Source of the DNA: Campylobacteraceae bacterium
GTDB taxonomy: Bacteria > Campylobacterota > Campylobacteria > Campylobacterales > Sulfurovaceae
Length of the DNA: 38,363 nt
NCBI GenBank assembly: GCA_027079365.1
Contig: JALWVW010000335.1
Coordinates: 1-38,363, forward strand
Direction of reading: 5' to 3'
Under the pieces are notes generated by a model that was not told the origin of the DNA, did not search any database, and saw nothing but the letters and a program-made list of their open reading frames with translations. Below are positions 7,724-15,726 of this stretch, one piece after another. The translations under genes were made by a program, and so were the position numbers. The first letter of the stretch is position 1. Each line of letters starts with the position of its first letter.

Positions 7724-8725
7724 ATGAAAAAAATAAAAGTCGCGCCATTTTTGCCTACAGAGGTAGAGGTCAATGAAGTAAGTGAGACAAGAGCAGAGGT
7801 GATTGCCTATCCTTTTGAGGATGGGTATGCAGTGACGCTGGCTCACCCACTGAGAAGATTGGTACTGGGTAGCTCTATAGGATATGCTCCTATTTCACTC
7901 AAAATCGAAGGTGCTGCACATGAGTTTGATTCAGTAAGAGGGATGCATGAAGATGTCGCCGTTTTTATTATCAATCTCAAGAGCATCCGATTTAAGATCA
8001 GAGATGATATTGACAGGGTAAGTAGCAGTTATAGTTTCCAAGGACCCAGAGAGGTCATTGCATCCGACCTGAACAATGATCAGCTTGAGGTCATCAATGG
8101 TGATGTAGTACTTGCTACACTTAATGAGGATGCCGAGCTAAATTTCACGGTTGAGATCGCCAAGGGTATCGGGTATGTACCAAGTGAAAACCTTCGAGAC
8201 GATGTAGACAGTGAATCCATTGCTCTGGATGCATTTTTTACACCAGTCAGAAAGGCAAACTACAAGATAGAGAATGTTCTTGTAGAGGATAGCCCAAATT
8301 ATGAGAAGATTATCTTTGATATCGAGACTGATGGGCAGATTACACCAGTGGAAGCATTTACCAACGCTCTGGAAACCATGAGCAAGCAGCTCTCTGTTTT
8401 TAATGGCGTACTAGATATAGATCTTGATAGTGCCCCCACAAGAAAAGCCTCTAACGGTAATGAGCTGAAGGCCTATCTGGTAAGTGTTGATGCACTGGGA
8501 CTGAGTGCCAGAAGCTTCAACTCTCTGGATCGTGCAGGCATCAAGTATCTTGGAGAGCTGGTATTGATGAGTGCCAACGAGTTAAAAAATATTAAAAACC
8601 TTGGCAAAAAATCATTGGATGAGATACAGGAGTGCCTGACAGAGCATGGCTTCGGAAAAGATTCTGAGCTGGATGATACTGTCAGGGTCAATCTTGTTAA
8701 AAAACTAGAACAACTAAAAGCATAA
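7724..8725 (+). CDS. rpoA: RNA polymerase alpha subunit
   Basis: Alpha dimerises to start assembly of RNA polymerase and its C-terminal domain contacts upstream DNA and activators. The 333-residue product has the N-terminal domain (TLAHPLRRLVLGSSIGYA, VRGMHEDV) to about residue 230 and a C-terminal helix-hairpin-helix domain (about 250-325). The DNA-contact segment ARSFNSLDRAG keeps Arg and Asn at the positions of E. coli R265 and N268, and NLGKKSLDEI is conserved. Length is normal. Confidence 0.98.
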   Translation: MKKIKVAPFLPTEVEVNEVSETRAEVIAYPFEDGYAVTLAHPLRRLVLGSSIGYAPISLKIEGAAHEFDSVRGMHEDVAVFIINLKSIRFKIRDDIDRVSSSYSFQGPREVIASDLNNDQLEVINGDVVLATLNEDAELNFTVEIAKGIGYVPSENLRDDVDSESIALDAFFTPVRKANYKIENVLVEDSPNYEKIIFDIETDGQITPVEAFTNALETMSKQLSVFNGVLDIDLDSAPTRKASNGNELKAYLVSVDALGLSARSFNSLDRAGIKYLGELVLMSANELKNIKNLGKKSLDEIQECLTEHGFGKDSELDDTVRVNLVKKLEQLKA

Positions 8726-8734
8726 AGGACACCC

Positions 8735-9085
8735 ATGAGACATAAACATGGATATCGTAAGCTGAACAGAACATCAGCACACAGGAAAGCACTGCTCAAG
8801 AACCTTGCCATTGCTATGACGGAGCACGGAAAGATGGAGACTACTTTGGCGAAAGCCAAAGAGCTTAGAAGTTACTATGAGAAACTAATCAGCAAAGCAG
8901 CTGCCGGTGACTCCAACGCGCATAGAGCAGTGTTTGCTATGCTCCAGTGCAAAGCATCTACCAACAAGCTGGTTAATGAGATTGCACCACGGTACGCAGA
9001 GAGAAACGGGGGATATACCCGTATCATCAAAACACGTATCCGTAGAGGCGATGCAACCACAATGGCAATTATTGAACTCGTATAG
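8735..9085 (+). CDS. rplQ: 50S ribosomal protein L17
   Basis: L17 lies near the polypeptide exit tunnel. The 116-residue product begins [25 protein letters not shown], which is diagnostic, and ends with the [11 protein letters not shown] and [13 protein letters not shown] stretch. It is the last gene of the alpha operon, 9 bp after rpoA, and is followed by a palindromic hairpin. Confidence 0.98.
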   Translation: MRHKHGYRKLNRTSAHRKALLKNLAIAMTEHGKMETTLAKAKELRSYYEKLISKAAAGDSNAHRAVFAMLQCKASTNKLVNEIAPRYAERNGGYTRIIKTRIRRGDATTMAIIELV

Positions 9086-9127
9086 CTGACCAATCGCACT
9101 TCGCCTATCATGTAGGGCTTTTGGCCT

Positions 9128-9151
9128 TGCCTGATCAGGCACCTTTCTTTT
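9128..9151 (+). terminator. Likely terminator of the alpha operon
   Basis: TGCCTGATCAGGCA (9128-9141) is a perfect palindrome that can fold as a 5-bp stem with a GATC loop, followed by CC and a pyrimidine-rich TTTCTTTT stretch. It lies 42 bp after the rplQ stop. A weaker CCTA/TAGG hairpin with four Ts lies just before it. The short stem makes termination strength uncertain. Confidence 0.5.
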
Positions 9152-9250
9152 CTACCTAACTTTTACCACTCCCTATTTTCTCTCAAGCATTTTAGCTATT
9201 ACGCCACAAACTAAGCATCTAAAAATTTGATAGAGCGAGATGAGACGTGT
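9152..9250. other. Non-coding stretch after the alpha operon
   Basis: Together with flanking bases this forms the roughly 375-bp gap between rplQ and the tRNA. I see no recognisable gene, repeat or clear promoter in this part. A minus-strand ORF that covers part of the gap has no family features. Confidence 0.4.
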
Positions 9251-9406
9251 GTGAAAAAACCTGAAAGACTGGACAGAATCAACGCAAAGATTTTGAGCCA
9301 AAGCAAGATTTTGCAACAGGGTATGGATAGCACTACAGAGATCATCCTGTCTTATATCTGTTTGGTTGATTGTGAGCAAGCCTATTATGGGGGGGGATTG
9401 ATATAG
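9251..9406 (+). CDS. Possible small ORF with a terminal G8 tract
   Basis: A GTG-started frame of 51 codons beginning VKKPERLDRINAKIL; the frame also extends upstream to a TTG at 9227. The predicted protein is an amphipathic helix-like segment (DRINAKILSQSKILQQGM) and then a more hydrophobic part (IILSYICLVDC). I do not recognise the family. The ribosome binding site is poor. A run of eight G at 9389-9396 falls in codons 47-49, so a one-base change would alter the C-terminus. It could be a real small gene, the remnant of a larger gene, or chance. Confidence 0.3.
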   Translation: MKKPERLDRINAKILSQSKILQQGMDSTTEIILSYICLVDCEQAYYGGGLI

Positions 9407-9461
9407 GACAAACTAAGAAATAAAGTGTAAAATAGTAATGAATTTTAAAAATAAATGAAGG

Positions 9462-9536
9462 TGGTGACCCCACGGAGACTCGAACTCCGGTAACATGGAT
9501 GAAAACCATGGATCCTAACCGCTAGACGATGGGGCC
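9462..9536 (-). tRNA. tRNA-Glu, anticodon TTC
   Basis: The minus strand folds as a 75-nt tRNA with encoded CCA. The acceptor stem GGCCCCA pairs with TGGGGTC (one G-T pair), the anticodon arm is CATGG-TTTTCAT-CCATG giving TTC, and the T arm reads CGGAG-TTCGAGT-CTCCG. The D arm GTCTAGCGGTTAGGAT is typical for tRNA-Glu. It stands alone, opposite to its neighbours. Confidence 0.96.
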
Positions 9537-9556
9537 ACTGTTAATTGGTGGTCGCA

Positions 9557-9562
9557 ATTATA
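9557..9562 (-). promoter_or_regulatory. Promoter of tRNA-Glu
   Basis: On the minus strand TATAAT, preceded by TG, lies 20 bases before the tRNA 5' end, which puts the transcription start about 12 bases before the tRNA. T-rich DNA lies upstream, as expected for promoters of this phylum. Confidence 0.6.
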
Positions 9563-9602
9563 CATAGGGAATGCTTAAATAAATATTAAAAAGGATAGAA
9601 AA

Positions 9603-10109
9603 ATGTGGATTTCAAAAAAAACAGCTTTTGGGCTAATGGTAGCAGTGCTGCTTCCCGGTTGCCTATCAGTGCAGCCGACGCCCCAAGGTAGAGAGAGGAG
9701 CACCTTCGTAGTGATGAAAACACCCGTACTTAGCTATGCCGATCAAGGCTTTATTAGTAAGAGTGCTGATGCTGTCATGCTGGAGATTTATGCCAGTGGA
9801 GTTGCTGTTATGAAGTTAAAGATCAGCAATGGTCAGGTATGCAATGGTACAGGACTCTTCTCCTGTATGCCCAAGGAAGAATTTAACAAGCGGTACCTTT
9901 CGACCAGCTATCCTGCAGATACCTTTGAGAAGATACTGCGAGGTGAGCCGATCTTCGGAGGACGAAATCTAGAGCAGATGAAAGGTGGGTTTAGCCAGAG
10001 ACTCACACAAAGGGGTAGCTATGCGATAGTTTATAAAGTTTTCAACCATGCCATAGCTTTCCATGATACAATCTCACATATTATAATCAAGGTGAAGGAA
10101 AACAGATGA
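9603..10109 (+). CDS. Putative lipoprotein of unknown function
   Basis: The 168-residue product starts with a short basic N-terminus, a hydrophobic stretch and a lipobox LPGC with Cys20, so it is probably exported and lipidated. The proline in the lipobox is unusual but tolerated. The mature part contains a possible disulfide pair ([11 protein letters not shown]80 and C88) and no enzyme motif I recognise. The ribosome binding site AAAAAGGA lies before the ATG. Its last four bases overlap the nfo start (ATGA), so the two are cotranscribed, though a joint function is not obvious. Confidence 0.75.
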   Translation: MWISKKTAFGLMVAVLLPGCLSVQPTPQGRERSTFVVMKTPVLSYADQGFISKSADAVMLEIYASGVAVMKLKISNGQVCNGTGLFSCMPKEEFNKRYLSTSYPADTFEKILRGEPIFGGRNLEQMKGGFSQRLTQRGSYAIVYKVFNHAIAFHDTISHIIIKVKENR

Positions 10110-11002
10110 GGAAATTTGTAGGAGCACATGTGAGTGCCAGTGGCGGAGTAGACAAGGCGCCTCTTAACGCGATGAAGATAGGAGCGAAAGCATTTGCACT
10201 TTTTGTCAAAAACCAAAGGCAGTGGACCGCCAAGCCTTTAGAGACAAAAGTCATCGATGCCTTCAAAAAAAACCTGGAAGAGAGCGGTATCGCACCCAAA
10301 CATGTTCTTCCTCATGACAGCTATCTGATCAATCTGGGACATCCCGAACAGGAGAAGCTGGAGAAATCCAGGAGAGCCTTTATCGATGAGATAGAGCGAT
10401 GTAGACTTTTGGGTTTGGTCAAGCTCAACTTTCATCCTGGTAGCCATTTGGTAAAAATACCCAAAAAAGATCCAGACTATACAGAGAAGCTAGCGGAGGC
10501 TGAGAGGCACTGTCTGGATGTTATTGCGGAGTCTCTCAATGGTATTATCGAGAAGACAAAGGATTCAGGTGTCCAGCTAGTCATCGAAAATACGGCCGGA
10601 CAGGGTACCAATCTGGGGTATCGCTTTGAGCATCTGGCACATATTATCAGCAGAGTAGAGGACAAAAGCCGCATGGGTGTCTGCCTGGACACCTGCCATA
10701 CCTTTACTGCAGGATATGATTTGCGTACACGAGAGACCTATGAGGAGACTATGACACGCTTTGGCAAGATTGTCGGCTTTGAATATCTCGCAGGGATGCA
10801 TCTCAATGACTCAAAGCCAGAGCTAGGCTCAAGGGTGGATCGCCATGATTCTCTGGGCAAAGGAAAGATTGGTTGGGATGCCTTTAGGTTTATTATGAAT
10901 GATCCAAGAACGGATGATATCCCCATGGTGCTGGAGACCATTGATGAACGTATCTGGCCTGAAGAGATCCAGGCGCTGTATGGACTAATAGAGAACAGAT
11001 GA
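10106..11002 (+). CDS. nfo: Endonuclease IV (AP endonuclease)
   Basis: Endonuclease IV cuts DNA 5' to abasic sites in base excision repair. The 298-residue TIM-barrel product has all expected zinc ligands: H70 (LPHDSY), H110 (NFHPGSH), E161 ([10 protein letters not shown]), D195 and H198 (CLDTCHTF), H232 (MHLNDSK), D245 and H247 (DRHDSLG) and E277 (VLETID). It is slightly longer than E. coli Nfo, with extra residues between the second and third ligand, as in many bacteria. The start overlaps the lipoprotein gene. Confidence 0.96.
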   Translation: MRKFVGAHVSASGGVDKAPLNAMKIGAKAFALFVKNQRQWTAKPLETKVIDAFKKNLEESGIAPKHVLPHDSYLINLGHPEQEKLEKSRRAFIDEIERCRLLGLVKLNFHPGSHLVKIPKKDPDYTEKLAEAERHCLDVIAESLNGIIEKTKDSGVQLVIENTAGQGTNLGYRFEHLAHIISRVEDKSRMGVCLDTCHTFTAGYDLRTRETYEETMTRFGKIVGFEYLAGMHLNDSKPELGSRVDRHDSLGKGKIGWDAFRFIMNDPRTDDIPMVLETIDERIWPEEIQALYGLIENR

Positions 11003-11141
11003 GATTAATTTCATTTTCTTGCAGTCGCCATTTCATTACCACAATGATCAAATACCAAGATACTTGATGCGACAATTTCGCTTATTATTTTTTGACCACT
11101 TACTTGGTGCTGCAATAAATCCAAGAGGAATGCTAAGAACT

Positions 11142-11160
11142 AAAAGCTGATATGCTTTTT
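11142..11160 (+). terminator. Weak hairpin with T tail after nfo
   Basis: AAAAGC (11142-11147) and GCTTTT (11154-11159) form a 6-bp stem with a 6-nt loop and one further T. It lies in the 239-bp gap between nfo and the next gene. The stem is AT-rich, so it may be only a weak terminator. Confidence 0.35.
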
Positions 11161-11196
11161 GGATGGGGACAGCAATCAGTATGTGGTTTTTGGAAA

Positions 11197-11205
11197 TGGT
11201 ATAAT
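11197..11205 (+). promoter_or_regulatory. Extended -10 promoter
   Basis: TGGTATAAT is a perfect extended -10 box 36 bp before the ATG of the next gene, preceded by a T-rich run. An AGGAGG ribosome binding site follows at 11231-11236. Confidence 0.75.
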
Positions 11206-11241
11206 GTGACAATCTCGTATCTTTCAAAATAGGAGGATTCA

Positions 11242-11745
11242 ATGAAAATGAAAGCTGGGTTTGTTTCTTTGCTACTTCTTCTGCCCTTGGTGCTGCCTGC
11301 TGATTTTAATCTCAGCAAAAATGAAAAACTTATTTTCGGATTTAATACCCAAAAGGGGAAATCACTTTCCGTCGCGATCGACAAAAACCACAAATACATC
11401 ATTTATCGCTACTCAAAAGGGAAGAAGGTAGAGCTACAGTATCCCAAAGAGCTGACCAGTAGCTTTAAAAGATTTATCTACTCCTATTATATGCGTGGCG
11501 GCATGGGCAATGAAGGGGAGGACCTAAACTATCTACGCTTTCATATCGGACATATCCTTTATGTCATTTATGATGAATATAACTCAGGCGATGATAGTCG
11601 CCATATTGGAATCAGGGTTAAAGATGTAAAAAGTGGCAAAGATTGTGTTGATATCGAAGGGGATCCCAAGACAATGAAAGGTTCCCTTGTGGACTTTCGA
11701 GATGTGAATGTCAAAAAAGATGATCGCACTGACTTTGGGGAGTGA
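11242..11745 (+). CDS. Exported hypothetical protein
   Basis: The 167-residue product has a clear signal peptide (MKMKAGFVSLLLLLPLVLPA, cleavage likely after residue 20) and so is probably periplasmic or secreted. The mature part is rich in Lys, Asp and Tyr with alternating hydrophobic residues, suggesting beta strands, and has a single cysteine. I do not recognise a family. A perfect AGGAGG and an extended -10 box precede it, so it is likely well expressed. The DNA is more AT-rich than the ribosomal and nuo genes. It is four bases from the next gene, with which it forms a two-gene unit. Confidence 0.75.
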   Translation: MKMKAGFVSLLLLLPLVLPADFNLSKNEKLIFGFNTQKGKSLSVAIDKNHKYIIYRYSKGKKVELQYPKELTSSFKRFIYSYYMRGGMGNEGEDLNYLRFHIGHILYVIYDEYNSGDDSRHIGIRVKDVKSGKDCVDIEGDPKTMKGSLVDFRDVNVKKDDRTDFGE

Positions 11746-11749
11746 TGTT

Positions 11750-13006
11750 ATGTCAAATATGATTCGTTATTTTTTCTTTATGGGTGCAACAGTGCTGCTC
11801 CTGCATTCACAAGTTATACGATCCATAGATAATATTAAAGAGCAATACGGGTTTATCCATGAGCATCTCTCGAACTATACGAAACAGAGTATGGAATTGA
11901 ATGGTATATCGTCAGAAGGTGCTATCGCTGAGATATACAGGGATGGTAATGGCACTGTAAGACTGATAAAGGTTAATATCTTCGGTGAAATGGGAAAAGG
12001 CGAAGAGGTGTATTATTTTCACAACAATAAACTCTTCTTTTTCTATAATGTCGCTACCCAGTACAATGCACCTGTCTATGCCGAGTCGCAATTTGATCCG
12101 AAGCTATCAAAGGTCCTCCGTGATCGATGCTATTTTATCAACGGAAAAATGGAAAGATGGGTAAATAACGCCCATGAAAAGGTTTCCCCGGCAAGCAAGG
12201 TATTCAGAGAGAAGGAATTTAATATTCTAAATTTCGTAAAACGGAACTTCAAATTTCTACTGTTGTCATTGAGTAAAACCTTGGTCACTGATTATTCAGA
12301 GAGTTCTATTGAAAAACGCAAGAAACTACTCCATTGGGAGAGGACAGTGGGTAAAAAAGAGAACAGCGCTTTGCTCAAAGTGATTCAGAGTCATGCTGGT
12401 GGCTACCTGATTGCACTCAAACTTTCCCTCCCCAAAGAAGAGAGAACCAAACTCCTTTTCCTTAAGTTTGGCGCTGATGGCTCTTTGCTGTGGAAATATT
12501 CGCCGAAGAAAGCTGAGTGTAACAGTCTCTTTGAATTTCATGAGGAGAGGGATGGTTCTCTGTTCATATGCAGGGAGAATGAAACCGAAGGATACGCTAG
12601 CGTATGGATCGATAAGCTTTCGGTGAATGGGATTCTGCTTTGGAGGAAAGAGGTCGAAAAAGCCTACCCGGGTGTGCTGAGTGTCCTTGCCTGTATTCCA
12701 ATGAGGAGGAAGGGGTATATTGCTGCCGGAGATCGTACCATAGGCGGCATCGGTGAAAGTGATTTCTGGATAGAGCGTCTGGACTTCAGGGGGCGGAAGA
12801 TGTGGCATAAGCATTACACAAAGGCCCCGCAGGATCGAACACTCAAGGTTGAGACAACATTTGATGACGGCTTTATGGTGACAGGGTTTAGAGACAATAA
12901 AGATAGTGAAACCAATGTATGGGCTATGAAGCTTGATGCGTTCGGTAAAAAAGTGTGGGAAAAATATTTGGACAAACCAGATGGTTCAGCACGAATTGGG
13001 CAATGA
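11750..13006 (+). CDS. Exported protein with beta-propeller-like repeats
   Basis: The best start is the ATG at 11750, after GGGGAG at 11737-11742; an upstream ATG at 11708 would overlap the previous gene by 38 bp. The 418-residue product begins with a hydrophobic signal or anchor (FFFMGATVLLLHS). Residues about 30-140 form an unrecognised domain. The C-terminal half has four repeats of roughly 50 residues, each ending in a pattern like W-hydrophobic-x-KLD-x-x-G-x-x-x-W (for example WAMKLDAFGKKVWEKYL and WIERLDFRGRKMWHKHY), which resemble beta-propeller blades. Four blades are fewer than most complete propellers have, so the protein may be truncated or may dimerise. Function is unknown. Confidence 0.7.
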   Translation: MSNMIRYFFFMGATVLLLHSQVIRSIDNIKEQYGFIHEHLSNYTKQSMELNGISSEGAIAEIYRDGNGTVRLIKVNIFGEMGKGEEVYYFHNNKLFFFYNVATQYNAPVYAESQFDPKLSKVLRDRCYFINGKMERWVNNAHEKVSPASKVFREKEFNILNFVKRNFKFLLLSLSKTLVTDYSESSIEKRKKLLHWERTVGKKENSALLKVIQSHAGGYLIALKLSLPKEERTKLLFLKFGADGSLLWKYSPKKAECNSLFEFHEERDGSLFICRENETEGYASVWIDKLSVNGILLWRKEVEKAYPGVLSVLACIPMRRKGYIAAGDRTIGGIGESDFWIERLDFRGRKMWHKHYTKAPQDRTLKVETTFDDGFMVTGFRDNKDSETNVWAMKLDAFGKKVWEKYLDKPDGSARIGQ

Positions 13007-13145
13007 TACCCACTGATACCAAGATCCGGCCTTTGACATGGTAATAATTTTACCTCGTTGTGCAGCGATAGCTCCCGATGGTGAGATGAACTTCTCGGAT
13101 TTAAATTCATTGATAAGGAAAATAAGTACCAAAAATACAACTTTT

Positions 13146-13175
13146 TTGACTCTTTTAAACTAATCATGGTAAGAT
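13146..13175 (+). promoter_or_regulatory. Promoter of the lipid-use operon
   Basis: TTGACT (13146-13151) and TAAGAT (13170-13175, with TG one base upstream) are separated by 18 bp. This is one of the few places in the window with a recognisable -35 box. It lies about 33 bp before the lipase-like gene. Confidence 0.6.
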
Positions 13176-13208
13176 ATGTGAATTTTACATGAATACAAAG
13201 GAGTGTGC

Positions 13209-14465
13209 GTGAAGTATCTATGGACGAGTGTGTTGGCAGCGGTGATGCTGCTTGTGACAGGATGTGGAGATCTGGCTCAGCCGGACAACCCTCAGGTGGA
13301 AGGGGGAGAGGTTGTAGTAAATTTCAGCCCAGAGTTGATGAAGAAAACACTGGTAAGCAAAGGCATTGTGGATGAGAACAAGACAGTGTTTGGTTATACA
13401 GCGTATAAAATTCCCTATACCACGACGGATGAAGAAGGCATGGAGGTTGCAGTTTCGGGAATGATGGTTGTGCCTACGGGACTACCCGAGGTTGTGACTG
13501 AGCGTATAGGGCTTTCTTTGGTCAGCGATGACCATGGTACGATCTTTGCCAATGACGAGGCTCCCGGAGTCATCGGAGAGAAGACCAGCGCCCCGGATGG
13601 CGCAGCGATTATTCTGACAGCTTTGGCAGGCTTTGTGACACTGCAGCCTGACTATATAGGTTTTGGCGACTCTAATGACCACTACCATCCTTTTGTACTC
13701 AAAAAATCTTTGGCTAATGCTACGGTTGATTTTATTGCGGCTGCCAAGCAGTTTGCTTCAGATAACAACATTAAGCTCAATGACCAGCTATTCCTCACCG
13801 GCTACAGTGAAGGTGGCTATGCAGCATTGGCAACGCTGCAGAAGATAGAGAAGGAGGGAGGCCCACAGGTGACAATCGCTGCACCAATGTCAGGCCCTTA
13901 CGCGATGAATGAAATGGCCATGGGGGTACTCAGCAAGCCTACGCTTGGCGTACCCTCTTTTATGGCGAATGTTGGGTATGCTTATGCCAAAACATATGGA
14001 AAACCTTTGACCGATGTTATCAATGAGCCTTATGCCTCAAAACTTCCTGCATTATTTGATGGCAGTTTGACCCGCACAGAGATCGACCCCCAACTAACGA
14101 CCAAAACCACAGGAGAGGATGGTTTGTTTAATCCATTGCTAGTTGGTAGTTTCTTTCAAGATCCAGATCATTGGTTTAAGCAGGCGATGCTGGAGAATGA
14201 TGTGCATAGGTGGGGACCGCAGACACCAGTCAAACTTGTCCACTGTATAGGCGATGATGTGATCCCTTTTGCGATATCACAATTGGCGGAAGGTACGATG
14301 AAAGCCTACCATGCAACAGACGTCAGTATTGTGCCTGTTGAGATAGCAATTACACAAGATCCAGGGACAGCTATAAGGTTTGGACATGCAGAGTGCGGTA
14401 AATATGCCTATGGCGTTGCAGCTAAAATTTTTGGTGCTGCCAGAGCAGCCGTATTTCATTACTAG
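13209..14465 (+). CDS. Lipase/esterase-like alpha/beta-hydrolase lipoprotein
   Basis: The likely start is GTG 13209, five bases after AAAGGAG; GTG 13203 lies inside the ribosome binding site. The 418-residue product has a signal sequence with lipobox VTGC (Cys19), so it should be anchored in the outer or inner membrane facing the periplasm or outside. The fold is an alpha/beta hydrolase with the nucleophile elbow GYSEGG (Ser200), a likely acid Asp349 or Asp350 (CIGDDVIP) and His393 (FGHAECG). The arrangement resembles secretory lipases and related esterases. It is followed by a fatty-acid channel and an acyl-CoA synthetase, which suggests that it frees fatty acids from external lipids. The true substrate is unknown. 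Confidence 0.78.
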   Translation: MKYLWTSVLAAVMLLVTGCGDLAQPDNPQVEGGEVVVNFSPELMKKTLVSKGIVDENKTVFGYTAYKIPYTTTDEEGMEVAVSGMMVVPTGLPEVVTERIGLSLVSDDHGTIFANDEAPGVIGEKTSAPDGAAIILTALAGFVTLQPDYIGFGDSNDHYHPFVLKKSLANATVDFIAAAKQFASDNNIKLNDQLFLTGYSEGGYAALATLQKIEKEGGPQVTIAAPMSGPYAMNEMAMGVLSKPTLGVPSFMANVGYAYAKTYGKPLTDVINEPYASKLPALFDGSLTRTEIDPQLTTKTTGEDGLFNPLLVGSFFQDPDHWFKQAMLENDVHRWGPQTPVKLVHCIGDDVIPFAISQLAEGTMKAYHATDVSIVPVEIAITQDPGTAIRFGHAECGKYAYGVAAKIFGAARAAVFHY

Positions 14466-14474
14466 GAGCCGAGC

Positions 14475-15725
14475 ATGAAAAAAAGTATACTACTTAGTAT
14501 GGCAGCGAGTACAATTTTGACAGCAGGAGCCTACAAGATTCCGGAGCAGTCACTCAACGGGATGGCGCTGGGGGCTGCCTATATTGCCCATACGACTGAT
14601 GCAGACACTGCGTATTATAATCCAGCCAATATGAGTTTTTTGGATCCGGAAGTGCGCTACTTCGAGACGGGTATCACACTGGCGCATTTGCCGTCCAATA
14701 CTTATGCGGGGATGCAGGTTTTGCCTGGTCCAGTTATGGTGCCTTCCGCAGTAGCCTCAGGAGAATCAGAAGTAGAAAATATTCCCATCCCTTATATGCA
14801 CTATGTTGCACCTGCTATGGGAAGATGGCGGTATGGTGTGAGTCTGGTAGCACCCGCAGGACTGACCAAGCGATGGAAATCTCCAGTGCAGAAACTGTTT
14901 GCTGAAGAGTTTACGCTGAAGAATGTAGAATTCAATCCAGTACTCTCCTACAGGGTCTCCGATACGCTTAGTATCGGTGGTGGATTGCGCGCGGTCTATA
15001 GTGAAGGAAAAGTATATGGGGACGGTACATTGATTGGTGTACCCATCAAGCGTGAAATGGAAGGGGATACGGTAGAGTTTGGTTACAATCTGGCAGTGGC
15101 ATGGCATCCTACCGATGATGTAGCAGTGGGTGTCACCTATCGCTCCAAGATTGATCTCAATGAAGAGGGGAAAGCAAATCTATATTTGAGTGGTATTGGT
15201 AGGCAGTTTGATGCCTCCGTCTCTGTACCGATCCCTGCAGCACTCAATATCGGTATTTCCAAGACATGGAATGATAAGCTCACCTTAGAGTTTGTCTATG
15301 AAAGAACTTTCTGGTCGGCCTATAAGACATTGGATTTTGAGTATGGCTCCCCTATCCAGCCTGCCTTGTACGATGCATTTGATAAATCTAAACCGAAGCT
15401 TTGGGAGGATACTAACACCTATAGGCTGGGGCTGACCTATCAATACAGTGATAAGCTGACACTGATGACAGGATACTCTTATGATGAGAGCCCGGTACCA
15501 GAGAAGCACATCAACTATGAGCTCCCAGACAGTGATGCCCATATCTTTTCTGCGGGATTTAAGTACAAGCAGACAGAGAATCTTAGTTGGGGTGCGGCCA
15601 TACTCTACGACAAGAAAACCAGCAGAAAGGTCAACAGTGCTGTGACTGGCGGAACAGGAATCATTGGTGAATTTTCTGATGGTGGCGCGGTGCTGATCAC
15701 GGCAGGGCTCTCTTATAAGTTCTAA
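14475..15725 (+). CDS. FadL/TodX-family outer-membrane channel
   Basis: Members of this family carry long-chain fatty acids or other hydrophobic compounds across the outer membrane. The 416-residue product has a signal peptide (cleavage near AGA, residues 17-19) and the family's N-terminal pattern: YKIPEQSLNGMALGAAY followed by YYNPANMSFL (the NPA motif). The rest shows alternating beta strands and ends in an aromatic residue (SYKF), as outer-membrane barrels do. A GGAG ribosome binding site lies in the 9-bp gap after the lipase-like gene. Hydrocarbon uptake is an alternative, but the neighbours favour fatty acids. Confidence 0.88.
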   Translation: MKKSILLSMAASTILTAGAYKIPEQSLNGMALGAAYIAHTTDADTAYYNPANMSFLDPEVRYFETGITLAHLPSNTYAGMQVLPGPVMVPSAVASGESEVENIPIPYMHYVAPAMGRWRYGVSLVAPAGLTKRWKSPVQKLFAEEFTLKNVEFNPVLSYRVSDTLSIGGGLRAVYSEGKVYGDGTLIGVPIKREMEGDTVEFGYNLAVAWHPTDDVAVGVTYRSKIDLNEEGKANLYLSGIGRQFDASVSVPIPAALNIGISKTWNDKLTLEFVYERTFWSAYKTLDFEYGSPIQPALYDAFDKSKPKLWEDTNTYRLGLTYQYSDKLTLMTGYSYDESPVPEKHINYELPDSDAHIFSAGFKYKQTENLSWGAAILYDKKTSRKVNSAVTGGTGIIGEFSDGGAVLITAGLSYKF

Positions 15726-15726
15726 G

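Noticed and set aside
9173-9379. 68-codon minus-strand ORF in the gap after rplQ
   Set aside because: No ribosome binding site and no family features; the plus-strand frame in the same place looks more coding-like, though that is also weak.
11708-11749. Upstream ATG start for the propeller-like gene
   Set aside because: It would overlap the preceding gene by 38 bp and lacks a ribosome binding site; ATG 11750 has GGGGAG at the right distance and begins a signal-like segment.
13007-13145. Possible frameshifted continuation of the propeller-like gene
   Set aside because: I read the three plus frames after the stop and saw no further WxxKLDxxGxxxW repeat, so there is no evidence of a broken longer gene.
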